From the NCBI RefSeq assembly GCF_027257875.1, contig NZ_JAPVQY010000015.1, positions 62,001-126,000 of the forward strand: a DNA stretch of 64,000 nt. Reading direction: 5' to 3'. Position 1 is the first letter of the stretch, and each line of letters opens with the position of its first letter. A program made the position numbers and the translations under genes. The notes under the pieces are model-generated. The model was given only the letters and a program-made list of their open reading frames with translations, was not told where the DNA came from and did not search any database. Positions 1 through 7,778 of this stretch are shown here, in pieces. The DNA comes from Burkholderia sp. IMCC1007. GTDB taxonomy: Bacteria; Pseudomonadota; Gammaproteobacteria; Burkholderiales; Burkholderiaceae.

Positions 1-1300
1 AACAGGAGACGCCCGACTGGGCTCGCCTGGGCGAGCACTTGCCCTACGAGTGGATTGAGCAGGTGGTGGCTTACACGGGACGGGCGAGCATCCGGCAACG
101 CCGCTTGCCCGCTGAGCAGGTTGTTTGGCTGGTTATTGCGCTGGCATTGTATCGGCATCAATCGATCAGTGAGGTTGTCGACGATCTCGATCTTGCGTTA
201 CCGGATATGCAGGCGCCGTTCGTCAGCAAGAGCGCTGTCGCTCAGGCCCGGCAGCGCCTGGGCGCGCAACCACTGAAGGCGCTGTTCGAATTGTCGGCCA
301 AGGCGTGGGCTGAGCAGGACCGCAAACAATACCTGTTCAAGGGGTTGAGCCTGTTTGCAATGGATGGCACGACGCTGAGGACGGCGGACACCCCCGAGCA
401 TCGGGCTCATTTCGGCGCCCAGGTTTATGCCGGCAACACCGTCGCCAGTTATCCGCAGGTCCGTGGCGTGACGCTGACTGCCGTGCCCACGCACCTGATC
501 CGCAGCGCGACGTTCGGTCCATATGGCAGGAACGAGATGCTATATGCCAAGGATCTGCTCGACGCCATCCCCGATGATTCGCTGACAGTATTCGACAAGG
601 GGTTTCTATCTGCAGAAATCCTGTGTGGCTTGAGCAGCGTGGGTTCGAACCGTCACTTCCTCATCCCGGCCAAGGCCAACACCAAATGGGAAGTCATCGA
701 GGGAACACCTGATGATGCCGTGGTAAGCATGCGCGTGTCGCCCCAGGCACGCAAGAAATGCCCGGAGCTGCCTGAGGTGTGGCAGGCGCGAGCCGTCACC
801 ATGATCGACTCAAGTGCCCGAAAGCGCGTACTGCTGACGTCACTGTTCGACCGAAAACGCTACACGAGCGCCAATATCGTGGCCTGCTATGTGCGCCGCT
901 GGCAAATTGAAACCAGCTATCGAGAACTCAAGCATGCGATGATGGGCATGGCGCCGATCCTGCGTAGCCGCAGCGTTGAGGGGGTGTATCAGGAAATCTG
1001 GGGCACGCTAATTGCCTACAACCTCGTGCGATTGGAGATTGCCAAGGCCGCGCTTGCGGTGAAGTGCGAGCCGACCGAGATTAGCTTCGTGCGCGCCTTC
1101 CACGTCATCCAGTACGAATTGCACTGGGCCGCTGTTACCCGTGCGCAGGGCAAACTCCCAGCCCTACTGCAACGACTGCGACTACGTCTGGTCGCGCTCC
1201 TCAAAGAAGAACGGCCCGCTCGAAAATTCGAGCGGGCCGTGAAGGCTGTACCCAAACGCTATGCCGTCCGTGTCCTTAAAAAGAACCTTAACTGAACGGC
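1..1300 (+). mobile_element. IS4-family insertion sequence, left part outside window
   Basis: The segment is occupied by a transposase of the IS4 InsG type that runs off the left edge. The element's left inverted repeat is therefore not visible. The right end must lie shortly after the transposase stop, before the GGCT gene that ends at 1357, but I could not define a terminal repeat or a target-site duplication, so the right boundary is approximate. It is the only insertion sequence I recognise in the window. Confidence 0.75.
3..1295 (+). CDS. IS4-family DDE transposase (5' end outside window)
   Basis: It catalyses cut-and-paste movement of its insertion sequence. The protein resembles E. 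coli IS4 InsG along its whole length: an N-terminal domain with RRLP and QARQRLG, then a DDE core. First Asp is in MDGTTLR (about base 363), second in FDKGF (about 591), and the Glu is in the SYRELK box (about 915), which matches the IS4 family YREK signature. The frame stays open from base 3 (ETPDWARLGEHLPYEW), so the TTG at 39 is probably internal and the true start is left of the window. No stop or frameshift is seen, so the visible part looks intact. Confidence 0.85.
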   Translation, partial: QETPDWARLGEHLPYEWIEQVVAYTGRASIRQRRLPAEQVVWLVIALALYRHQSISEVVDDLDLALPDMQAPFVSKSAVAQARQRLGAQPLKALFELSAKAWAEQDRKQYLFKGLSLFAMDGTTLRTADTPEHRAHFGAQVYAGNTVASYPQVRGVTLTAVPTHLIRSATFGPYGRNEMLYAKDLLDAIPDDSLTVFDKGFLSAEILCGLSSVGSNRHFLIPAKANTKWEVIEGTPDDAVVSMRVSPQARKKCPELPEVWQARAVTMIDSSARKRVLLTSLFDRKRYTSANIVACYVRRWQIETSYRELKHAMMGMAPILRSRSVEGVYQEIWGTLIAYNLVRLEIAKAALAVKCEPTEISFVRAFHVIQYELHWAAVTRAQGKLPALLQRLRLRLVALLKEERPARKFERAVKAVPKRYAVRVLKKNLN

Positions 1301-1356
1301 ATTACCCCGCGGGGCGCTTGTTCTTTTTGCGGCGCGGTTGCCGGCCGCACGGACGC

Positions 1357-1770
1357 TCAGGCGGCTGCCCGCTCGCGCCGATGCTGGACCCAGTCGCCCG
1401 ACGCGATGCGCGGACGGTCGGCCACCGCATGTGCGGCAACCGGATAGTAGACGCATGCGTACTGGCGGCCGCCGAGTTCGACACTCACCGGTTCCTGACG
1501 GAACAGCGTGTCGACGCCCGGATAGACGCGCTCGATCTCGTCGAGCACGGGCATCAGCGGCTCGTCGATCTCGTAGACGTCGCCCCATACGAGCGACTGA
1601 TCGGCCGAGCCGGCGATCATCCCCGGATACGTGCCGAAATCGTACAGTTCGCCCGGCAGCGCGACCGCACCGAGCAGCGTCGGCGCGGCGATCCCGTGCC
1701 GCGCGGCCACATGGCCGATGTCGTTGGCTTCTCCCGCTCTCAACGTGCCGTAGACGAATACGTAGCGCAT
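1357..1770 (-). CDS. gamma-glutamylcyclotransferase-fold protein (AIG2/YtfP-like)
   Basis: A 137-residue protein of the gamma-glutamylcyclotransferase (GGCT)/AIG2-like family. The N-terminus carries the family signature YVFVYGTLRAG (residues 3-13), and the conserved acidic position lies in VLDEIERVYPG (Glu80 is the likely catalytic base). Members of the family release 5-oxoproline from gamma-glutamyl compounds, but many bacterial ones have no assigned substrate. It stands alone on the minus strand between the IS element and a divergent AraC-type regulator. The substrate is not predictable from sequence. Confidence 0.8.
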   Translation of the reverse strand: MRYVFVYGTLRAGEANDIGHVAARHGIAAPTLLGAVALPGELYDFGTYPGMIAGSADQSLVWGDVYEIDEPLMPVLDEIERVYPGVDTLFRQEPVSVELGGRQYACVYYPVAAHAVADRPRIASGDWVQHRRERAAA

Positions 1771-2065
1771 CTGGTTCTCCTCTTCGATTCAGGTGTTGCC
1801 GGACTGGACGCTGTTTGCGCGTCGCTTGCCCGAAAAACGCGCAAAACACGCAAAACGCGTCCACATCGATAGACCGCGGCGGCGGCCCGAAGGTTCTGTT
1901 CGGCAGGCGGCGCTGCCCGGCAGCGGCTCGTGCCGCACGCCGGAATGTGCACGGCTCCATACAAAGTTCATTTGAACGGTGCACTATCGGCCGAAAAACC
2001 GCCGCATGCGCCTGCGCGGCGCCTTCTAAAATAACGGCATCGCCGCCGCGCCGCCCGAGTCGTCC
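1771..2065. other. intergenic region between divergent genes
   Basis: About 295 bases separate the divergently transcribed GGCT-fold gene and the AraC-type regulator, so both promoters should lie here. A short direct repeat of the unit CGCAAAACA/G is seen around 1838-1857. I see no convincing -35/-10 pair and no small gene. Confidence 0.4.
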
Positions 2066-2947
2066 ATGAATCCGCCAGCCCAAGCCGACGCATCGAATCC
2101 GTACGACGTAATCGACATCCCGCCCGAGTTCGCGCCCACGCGCGTTCACCCGATGCGCGTTCGCGCGCGGCAGGTGGATGCCGGCCGCCGGATCCCGCTG
2201 CACACGCACGCGTGGGCGCAACTCGCGTACGCGTCGCGCGGCGTGCTGCGCGTCGCGACGACCGGGACGACGTGGATGGTGCCGCCGTCCCGCGCGATCT
2301 GGGTGCCGCCGCACATTACGCACGAGGTCGTGATCGTCGAGGAGGCGTATCTGCGCACGCTGTATATCGACGAGTCGATCGTGCCGGACGGGCTCGACGC
2401 ATGCCGGGTCGTCGAAGTGACGGGCTTGCTGCGCGAACTGATCGTCGCGCTCGACGCGCGCGATCTCAGCAGCAGCCGCGAGCGGCTGCTGTGCGGGCTC
2501 GTGCTCGACGAACTGAGCCACGCCGAACCGCTGCCGCTCGCGGTGCCGATGCCCGACGAAAAACGGCTGCGCACGCTGTGCGAATCGGTGCTCGCCCAAC
2601 CCGCGCACGCGGAGTCGCTCGAACACTGGGCAAGCGAGGTCGGCGCGAGCACCCGCACGATCTCGCGGCTTTTCAAACAGGAACTCGGTGTGAGCTTCTC
2701 GCAATGGCGGCAGCAGGCGCTGCTCGCGCGCGCGATCCCGCTGTTGAACCAGGGTCGACCGCTGTCGCATATCGCGCGCGAGCTCGGCTATCAAAGCCAG
2801 AGTGCGTTTTCGGCGATGTTCCGGCGCGCATTCGGCGAGAGCCCGCGTGCATTCATGCTGCGCGGCTACGAACATCGCGGCCCGGAAGGCAGCATCACAG
2901 CGGACGACGAAGGGGCCGACGACGAGGCGATCGGCGCTGGCCGCTGA
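2066..2947 (+). CDS. AraC-family transcriptional regulator with N-terminal cupin
   Basis: A 293-residue cytoplasmic DNA-binding regulator. An N-terminal cupin-type sensor domain (about residues 25-110, with HTHAWAQL) is followed by an AraC double helix-turn-helix (about 185-280) that ends in the family pattern GYQSQSAFSAMFRRAFG. The cupin-first architecture is that of a subgroup that often controls a neighbouring exporter or oxidoreductase. Here the neighbours are a divergent GGCT gene and a convergent acetyltransferase, so the target is unknown. The ATG at 2066 gives the expected domain length. Confidence 0.88.
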   Translation: MNPPAQADASNPYDVIDIPPEFAPTRVHPMRVRARQVDAGRRIPLHTHAWAQLAYASRGVLRVATTGTTWMVPPSRAIWVPPHITHEVVIVEEAYLRTLYIDESIVPDGLDACRVVEVTGLLRELIVALDARDLSSSRERLLCGLVLDELSHAEPLPLAVPMPDEKRLRTLCESVLAQPAHAESLEHWASEVGASTRTISRLFKQELGVSFSQWRQQALLARAIPLLNQGRPLSHIARELGYQSQSAFSAMFRRAFGESPRAFMLRGYEHRGPEGSITADDEGADDEAIGAGR

Positions 2948-2971
2948 GCCGCGCGTCGAATCTTTATGCGC

Positions 2972-3436
2972 TCAGACCGGGCGCACCATGTGACGGATCG
3001 ATCCGAGCTGCGCAAGCCTCGGCCCGGTGACGCGGTAGCCCATGCGCTGGTAGAGCCGGGCGGCGGGATTGTCGACGAACACGCGCAGCTGCAATTCGTG
3101 CAGCCCGCGGGCGCGGGCCCAGCGATGCGACATGTCGAGCATGTAGGTGCCGGCGCCCTGCCCGCGATGACCAGCCGCGATCTGCACGTCGCGGATATGC
3201 AGCGAATCGCTTTCCTCGGTCACACGCAGCACGCCGATACGCTCGCCGTCCGCCTCCAGGATGAAGTTCTCGGACTCGCGCCAGCTCGCATAGAACAGGT
3301 CGCTGCGCCAGACGAGCCCATGGCGCTTGTAATAGCCGCCCATGTTGCCGTGCGTCAGCGCTTCGGCAAACGGGAAGTCGCCAGGCTCCGCGGGCCGGAG
3401 CTGGTACAGCAGTCGCAGGTCGGTCGGATCGAGCAT
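2972..3436 (-). CDS. GNAT-family N-acetyltransferase
   Basis: A 154-residue GCN5-related acetyltransferase. The acetyl-CoA binding motif A is visible as VQIAAGHRGQGAG, followed by a C-terminal ARLYQRMGY motif B-like strand-helix. I chose the ATG at 3436 (MLDPTDLRLLYQLRPAE) because the open frame upstream, to 3607, reads through the tRNA-operon terminator and shows no protein-like sequence. It is convergent with the AraC-type regulator, with only 24 bases between stops. The acceptor substrate cannot be told. Confidence 0.82.
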   Translation of the reverse strand: MLDPTDLRLLYQLRPAEPGDFPFAEALTHGNMGGYYKRHGLVWRSDLFYASWRESENFILEADGERIGVLRVTEESDSLHIRDVQIAAGHRGQGAGTYMLDMSHRWARARGLHELQLRVFVDNPAARLYQRMGYRVTGPRLAQLGSIRHMVRPV

Positions 3437-3541
3437 CGCGCAGGGGTCAAGAACGCATCCCGCCACGATAGCGCAGTCGCGGGCGGATGCAATCGCGAAT
3501 TTCTCGTAGCGGCGCCAGCGGTGGCGCTCGCGCTGAAGCAC

Positions 3542-3579
3542 AAATGAAGAAGCCCGCACAAAGGTGGGCTTCTTCATTT
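3542..3579 (-). terminator. intrinsic terminator-like hairpin, second stop for tRNA operon
   Basis: A perfect 14-bp inverted repeat (3542-3555 with 3566-3579, stem AAATGAAGAAGCCC) with a 10-base loop. Read leftwards it follows the tRNA operon and lies before the acetyltransferase start, so it probably acts as a back-up terminator insulating that gene. It could work on both strands. Confidence 0.6.
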
Positions 3580-3650
3580 CCGAATGCACAAACAACAATG
3601 CCCGCACAAGGCGGGCATCGTTGTTTGTTTGGCGGAGCGGACGGGACTCG
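3580..3650 (-). repeat. 71-bp direct repeat, copy A: terminator plus tRNA-Asp 3' end
   Basis: This segment matches 3766-3836 with a single mismatch (C at 3619, T at 3805). It holds the strong hairpin (3588-3605 with 3611-3628) and the last 21 bases of tRNA-Asp including CCA (3630-3650), after which similarity to the tRNA stops. It is therefore a tRNA remnant downstream of the intact gene, left either by a tandem duplication that lost most of one unit or by an integration event. Confidence 0.85.
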
Positions 3651-3765
3651 CCTACATCCCGCAGGCCGCGGCTGCGCGTGCACGCGCAGCCCTTCTCGTC
3701 CCGCCGGAAGCCGCGCAGGCGGCTTCCTCCACTCCGCAGTCACGCGCCCGCAAGCGGGCGCAAAA

Positions 3766-3836
3766 CCGAATGCACAAACAACAATGCCCGCACAAGGCGG
3801 GCATTGTTGTTTGTTTGGCGGAGCGGACGGGACTCG
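3766..3836 (-). repeat. 71-bp direct repeat, copy B: overlaps intact tRNA-Asp
   Basis: This is the partner of the copy at 3580-3650, 186 bases away. Here the repeated tRNA 3' end is part of a complete tRNA-Asp gene. The 115 bases between the copies (3651-3765) show no gene that I can support. Confidence 0.85.
3774..3814 (-). terminator. strong intrinsic terminator of the tRNA operon
   Basis: A perfect 18-bp stem (3774-3791 with 3797-3814) with the 5-base loop ACAAG begins one base after the CCA of the last tRNA-Asp. Read leftwards the stem ends in TTGTTTGT, a T-rich tail. Position and strength make it the primary terminator of the tRNA operon. Confidence 0.85.
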
Positions 3837-3892
3837 AACCCGCGACCCCCGGCGTGACAGGCCGGTATTCTAACCGACTGAACTACCGCTCC
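3816..3892 (-). tRNA. tRNA-Asp(GTC), copy 1 (last gene of the operon)
   Basis: A 77-base cloverleaf with encoded CCA. The anticodon stem-loop CCGGC-CTGTCAC-GCCGG gives anticodon GTC. The acceptor stem is GGAGCGG with CCGCTCC. It is identical to the copy at 4402-4478. Confidence 0.97.
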
Positions 3893-3965
3893 AGTCTTAC
3901 TGCTTGCCTGGCAGGCGTCGGTTACTTCCTGCCGGCGCATCGTTTGTTCGAACGACGCCGAAATC

Positions 3966-4041
3966 TGGCGTCCCCTAGGGGATTCGAACCCCTGTACTCA
4001 CCGTGAAAGGGTGATGTCCTAGGCCTCTAGACGAAGGGGAC
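3966..4041 (-). tRNA. tRNA-Glu(TTC), copy 1
   Basis: A 76-base tRNA with encoded CCA. The anticodon loop CTTTCAC inside the stem TCACC/GGTGA gives anticodon TTC. The 5' end GTCCCCTTCG and the T-loop GGTTCGAATCC are typical of tRNA-Glu. Confidence 0.97.
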
Positions 4042-4068
4042 AACGTACTGCTTACATCTTTAACGCAA

Positions 4069-4102
4069 AAGCCCGTTCAAAGCGTTCATTTTGAATGGGC
4101 TT
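4069..4102 (-). terminator. terminator-like hairpin after the second Glu-Asp pair
   Basis: An inverted repeat AAGCCCGTTCAA / TTGAATGGGCTT (4069-4080 with 4091-4102, one G-U pair) lies between tRNA-Asp copy 2 and tRNA-Glu copy 1. Read leftwards it is followed by TTTTGC, so it may act as a weak terminator or as a processing signal. A related hairpin sits at the equivalent place at 4366-4396. Confidence 0.55.
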
Positions 4103-4106
4103 GTTC

Positions 4107-4183
4107 TGGCGGAGCGGACGGGGCTCGAACCCGCGACCCCCGGCGTGACAGGCCGGTATTCTAACCAACTGAACTACCGCTCC
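4107..4183 (-). tRNA. tRNA-Asp(GTC), copy 2
   Basis: A 77-base tRNA with encoded CCA and anticodon GTC. It differs from copies 1 and 3 at two places, one in the D-arm (AGTTGG instead of AGTCGG) and one in the T-loop (GAGC instead of GAGT). Both are unpaired or loop positions, so function should be kept. Confidence 0.97.
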
Positions 4184-4262
4184 AGCTTTCTGCACCACCA
4201 CCTGCAGGACCACGTTCACGCCCTGCAAGCGTTGCGACACTTCTACGAAACGCCGCTGAATC

Positions 4263-4338
4263 TGGCGTCCCCTAGGGGATTCGAACCCCTGCACTCACCG
4301 TGAAAGGGTGATGTCCTAGGCCTCTAGACGAAGGGGAC
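4263..4338 (-). tRNA. tRNA-Glu(TTC), copy 2
   Basis: A 76-base tRNA with encoded CCA and anticodon TTC. It differs from copies 1 and 3 by one base next to the T-arm (GTGCAGG instead of GTACAGG on the coding strand). Confidence 0.97.
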
Positions 4339-4365
4339 AACGTACTGCCTACATCCTTAATACAA

Positions 4366-4396
4366 AAGCCCGCTCAAAAACGTCTTGAACGGGCTT
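4366..4396 (-). terminator. terminator-like hairpin after the first Glu-Asp pair
   Basis: Stem AAGCCCG / CGGGCTT (4366-4372 with 4390-4396) extended by three inner pairs, followed leftwards by TTTTGT. It lies between tRNA-Asp copy 3 and tRNA-Glu copy 2, at the same place as the hairpin at 4069-4102. If it terminated fully the next two pairs would be silent, so partial termination or RNA processing is more likely. Confidence 0.55.
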
Positions 4397-4401
4397 CGTT
4401 C

Positions 4402-4478
4402 TGGCGGAGCGGACGGGACTCGAACCCGCGACCCCCGGCGTGACAGGCCGGTATTCTAACCGACTGAACTACCGCTCC
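4402..4478 (-). tRNA. tRNA-Asp(GTC), copy 3
   Basis: A 77-base tRNA with encoded CCA and anticodon GTC, identical to copy 1. It belongs to the first-transcribed Glu-Asp pair. Confidence 0.97.
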
Positions 4479-4556
4479 AGCTTTCTTACCCAACCTGCAG
4501 GACGTCGGTTACGTTCCTGCAAGCCTTGCAACACTTCTACGAAACGCCGCTGAATC

Positions 4557-4632
4557 TGGCGTCCCCTAGGGGATTCGAACCCCTGTACTCACCGTGAAAG
4601 GGTGATGTCCTAGGCCTCTAGACGAAGGGGAC
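4557..4632 (-). tRNA. tRNA-Glu(TTC), copy 3
   Basis: A 76-base tRNA with encoded CCA and anticodon TTC, identical to copy 1. It is the second gene of the operon after tRNA-Ala, with a 141-base AT-richer spacer between them. Confidence 0.97.
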
Positions 4633-4773
4633 ATGATCTTTTCAGATTTGTCTGACTTTCGCTATTTACTTAGTAGCGTCAACAGCGAAGGCCGAAATTC
4701 TAACTGCTTTAAATCATTTTGTGAAGCATTTATTACTACTACCACTGCTTCGCAAATCAATCTTTTGTTCTGA

Positions 4774-4849
<76 letters not shown>

Positions 4850-4867
4850 TTGCAGAACAGAAATGAG

Positions 4868-4896
4868 ATTATATGGACCGAATTCGAACTTGTAAA
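4868..4896 (-). promoter_or_regulatory. sigma70 promoter of the tRNA-Ala/Glu/Asp operon
   Basis: On the minus strand TTTACA (4891-4896) and TATAAT (4868-4873) are separated by exactly 17 bases. The -10 box is perfect and the spacing is ideal. Transcription would start near 4861, leaving a very short leader before tRNA-Ala. This shows that the tRNAs can be transcribed independently of gltX, which lies just upstream. Confidence 0.85.
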
Positions 4897-4976
4897 TACC
4901 CTTTTTGCGATTCGAGCGAAATTTTTGCGAAGACGCCGCGACATCCCGTGCCGACGGCTTCGCGCACGCCCGAACC

Positions 4977-6386
4977 TCAGGCCAGCGCAGCCTCGATGCG
5001 CGACACGACGATGTCGCGGCCGAACAGCACCAGCACCGCGTCGATCGACGGCGTATGCGTCGTCCCCGCCACCAGCAGGCGCACCGGCATCGCGAGCTGC
5101 GGCATCTTCAGCTTGTGCGCGCCGAGCGTCGCCTTCAGCGCGGCGGACACCGCTTCCTTCGTCCAGTCGGCCGCCTTCAGCGCGGCAACGAGATCGGCCA
5201 GCGCCGGTCGCACCGCGTCGGTCACGTGCTGCGCGATCGCGTCGGCGTCCGGTGCCGGCACGCGATAGAACATCGCGGCACCTTCGGCGATTTCCTTGAC
5301 CGTCGTCGCGCGATCCTTCATCAGGCCGACCACCGCGTCGAGCGCCGGGCCCGTCGCGATGACCGCATCGTCGATGCCGAGCGCATCCAGGAACGGCTTC
5401 GCCAGCGCGGCAAGGCGCGCGTTGTCGGCTTCCTTGATGTAGTGGGCATTCAGCCAGCTCAGCTTGCTGTGGTCGTACTGCGCGGGCGACTTGCCGAGGT
5501 GCTCGAGATCGAACCATTCGACGAACTGCTCGCGCGAGAAGATCTCGGCGTCGCCGTGCGACCAGCCCAGACGCGCGAGATAGTTGACGACGGCCTCCGG
5601 CAGGAAGCCTGCGTCGCGGTACGCCATCACGCTCATCGCGCCATGCCGCTTGCTCATCTTCTCGCCCTGCTCGTTCAGCACGGTCGGCAGGTGCGCATAG
5701 ACGGGCGGCTCGCCGCCGAGCGCGCGCAGGATGTTGATCTGGCGCGGCGTGTTGTTCACGTGGTCGTCGCCACGGATCACGTGCGTGATGTTCATGTCCA
5801 TGTCGTCCACGACCACGCAGAAGTTGTAGATCGGCGTGCCGTCCGGACGCGCGATCACGAGGTCGTCGAGCTCCTCGTTCGAGATCTCGACACGGCCCTT
5901 CACCGCGTCGTCCCACACGACCGTGCCGGTCAGCGGATTGCGGAAGCGCAGCACCGGCTTCACGCCGGCCGGCGGCTCCGGCAGCACCTTGCCCGGCTCC
6001 GGACGCCACGTACCGTCGTAGCGCGGCTTCAGGCCGGCTTCGCGCTGGCGCTCGCGCAGCGCGTCGAGTTCCTCGGCCGACATGTAGCACGGGTACGCGA
6101 GGCCCTTCTCGAGCATCTGCGCAAGCACCTCGCGATAGCGGTCCATCCGCTGCATCTGGTAGATCGGGCCTTCGTCGAAATCCAGGCCGAGCCACTGCAT
6201 CCCTTCGAGGATCGCGTCGACGGCTTCCTGGGACGAACGCTCGACGTCGGTATCCTCGATACGCAGCACGAACGTGCCTTTCATCTTGCGGGCGAACGCC
6301 CACGGATAGAGCGCGGAGCGGATGTTGCCGAGGTGAATGAAGCCGGTGGGACTCGGCGCGAAGCGGGTACGGACAGGACGGGTCAT
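4977..6386 (-). CDS. gltX: glutamyl-tRNA synthetase
   Basis: A 469-residue cytoplasmic class I aminoacyl-tRNA synthetase that charges tRNA-Glu; the E. coli enzyme has 471 residues. The HIGH-type motif is in [11 protein letters not shown] near the N-terminus and the KMSKS-type motif is [10 protein letters not shown]. The open frame extends upstream to 6635, but I place the start at the ATG at 6386 ([15 protein letters not shown]), which fits the family N-terminus exactly. Its own substrate tRNA is encoded three times just downstream on the same strand, after a separate promoter. Confidence 0.96.
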   Translation of the reverse strand: MTRPVRTRFAPSPTGFIHLGNIRSALYPWAFARKMKGTFVLRIEDTDVERSSQEAVDAILEGMQWLGLDFDEGPIYQMQRMDRYREVLAQMLEKGLAYPCYMSAEELDALRERQREAGLKPRYDGTWRPEPGKVLPEPPAGVKPVLRFRNPLTGTVVWDDAVKGRVEISNEELDDLVIARPDGTPIYNFCVVVDDMDMNITHVIRGDDHVNNTPRQINILRALGGEPPVYAHLPTVLNEQGEKMSKRHGAMSVMAYRDAGFLPEAVVNYLARLGWSHGDAEIFSREQFVEWFDLEHLGKSPAQYDHSKLSWLNAHYIKEADNARLAALAKPFLDALGIDDAVIATGPALDAVVGLMKDRATTVKEIAEGAAMFYRVPAPDADAIAQHVTDAVRPALADLVAALKAADWTKEAVSAALKATLGAHKLKMPQLAMPVRLLVAGTTHTPSIDAVLVLFGRDIVVSRIEAALA

Positions 6387-6495
6387 AAACGGTAACTCGA
6401 ACGCCTGGGGCGCATGAATGATTCGACGCGGGATCGACGGCGACAGCCCGGACAGCAATGGGGCCGGCCGCGCCCGGAACGGGAAAGAAGCCGGA

Positions 6496-6523
6496 ATTAT
6501 ACTCGCGCCCGTCATCGCGCCAA
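6496..6523 (-). promoter_or_regulatory. candidate sigma70 promoter of gltX
   Basis: On the minus strand TTGGCG (6518-6523) and a perfect TATAAT (6496-6501) are 16 bases apart, about 110 bases upstream of the gltX ATG. The -10 box is an AT-rich island in a GC-rich region, which supports it. Confidence 0.55.
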
Positions 6524-6667
6524 GCGCGCCGCTTGCTTTATGATGTGCGCGCCGCGGCCGCCAGCCGGCGCCGCGCCGGCCGCACGTTCGCAAGTCGCTC
6601 GGCCACTCGGAACCTATCGCCGCCGCGGGCCGCACGGCCCGCCGCCCAGCCGCCGGAGAACCATTCG

Positions 6668-7594
6668 ATGTCGTCCCCTCGCCTGTCGCGCCGCCACTTC
6701 ACGATCGCGTGCGCGTCCGCCAGCCTCGCTGCCTGCACGTCGTTCGGCGACAAGTCCCGTCCCGACAACGCCGCGACTTCCGCGCAGTCGCGCGAGAAAC
6801 CCGTGAAGATCGGCATCGCGCTCGGCGGCGGCGCCGCGCGCGGCTTCTCGCACATCGGCGTCTTGAAGGCGCTCGAGGCGCGCGGCATCCCGATCGACAT
6901 CGTCGCGGGCACGAGCGCAGGCTCGGTGGTCGGCGCGTTGTACGCGTCCGGCATGAGCGGGCTGCAGATCAACAAGATCGCGCTCGACATGGATCAGGCA
7001 TCGATCAGCGACTGGGCGCTGCCGTTCCGCTCGCGCGGGCTGCTGCAGGGCGTCGCGCTGCAGAACTTCCTGAACAAGGCGCTCAACAACCGGCCGATCG
7101 AAAAGATGACGCGGCCGCTCGGCGTCGTCGCGACCGATCTGCAGAGCGGCCAGCCGATCCTGTTCCAGCAGGGCAACACGGGGCTCGCGGTGCGCGCGTC
7201 GTGCAGCGTGCCGTCGGTGTTCGAACCCGTGAAGATCGGCAACCGCGAGTACGTCGACGGCGGCCTCGTGAGCCCGGTGCCCGCATCGTTTGCGCGCAAG
7301 ATGGGCGCGAACTTCGTGATCGCGGTCGACATCTCGGCGCGCCCGGACGGTGCCGCGACCAACAATCCGATCGAGATGCTGCTGCAGACCTTCACGATCA
7401 TGGGGCAGACGATCAAGACCTACGAGCTCGACAAATATGCGGACGTCGTGATCCGCCCGAACCTCCCGGCGATGGGCGGCAGCGACTTCAACCAGCGCAA
7501 CGCGGCCGTCCTCGCGGGCGAGGAAGCCGTCGCGCGCATCATGCCCGAGCTGCAGCGCAAGCTCGCGGCGGCCCGCGGCGTCGCTGCCGCGTAA
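6668..7594 (+). CDS. patatin-like phospholipase, probable lipoprotein (RssA-like)
   Basis: A 308-residue patatin-family serine hydrolase. The oxyanion loop GGGAARG (residues 53-59), the nucleophile Ser83 in GTSAG and Asp197 in VDGG form the Ser-Asp dyad of the family, which cleaves acyl esters of phospholipids. The N-terminus combines a twin-arginine-like stretch (LSRRHFTIA) with a lipobox (LAAC, Cys23), so it is probably an exported lipoprotein. I chose the ATG at 6668 because it directly precedes this signal; the frame is open further upstream without protein character. It is single-gene, facing the NlpC/P60 gene across a shared terminator. Confidence 0.88.
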   Translation: MSSPRLSRRHFTIACASASLAACTSFGDKSRPDNAATSAQSREKPVKIGIALGGGAARGFSHIGVLKALEARGIPIDIVAGTSAGSVVGALYASGMSGLQINKIALDMDQASISDWALPFRSRGLLQGVALQNFLNKALNNRPIEKMTRPLGVVATDLQSGQPILFQQGNTGLAVRASCSVPSVFEPVKIGNREYVDGGLVSPVPASFARKMGANFVIAVDISARPDGAATNNPIEMLLQTFTIMGQTIKTYELDKYADVVIRPNLPAMGGSDFNQRNAAVLAGEEAVARIMPELQRKLAAARGVAAA

Positions 7595-7719
7595 CGCGAC
7601 GACGCGCCGCCTTGCGCGGCGCGCGGCCATCGACGGCAGCCCGGCCGCCCAGCCGCCGTCGGCGGCCGCTCCGTTCGGCGCTCGCCACTCGTCACTCGCC
7701 CTGCGCGCGCAGCAAAACA

Positions 7720-7751
7720 AAAACCCTGCCGCCTTTCGGTGACAGGGTTTT
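7720..7751. terminator. bidirectional intrinsic terminator
   Basis: Stem AAAACCCTG / CAGGGTTTT (7720-7728 with 7743-7751) plus three inner pairs lies between two convergent genes. A- and T-rich flanks on both sides allow it to work for the patatin gene on the plus strand and the NlpC/P60 gene on the minus strand. Confidence 0.8.
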
Positions 7752-7778
7752 CTTGATCCGGCGGTTTGCCGGCGAGCG

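Noticed and set aside
1259-2875. Minus-strand open frame of 538 codons across the GGCT-fold and AraC genes
   Set aside because: It is antisense to the AraC-type gene, Arg/Ala-rich and without any domain. Long antisense frames are normal at this GC content.
3584-4303. Several small plus-strand open frames over the tRNA cluster
   Set aside because: They are translations of tRNA genes and spacers; the repeated stretch RTGLEPATPGVTGRYS is tRNA-Asp read backwards.
3830-4632. Tandem repeats resembling a CRISPR array
   Set aside because: The repeated units are complete tRNA-Glu and tRNA-Asp genes with spacers that are themselves similar. There is no short palindromic repeat and no cas gene.
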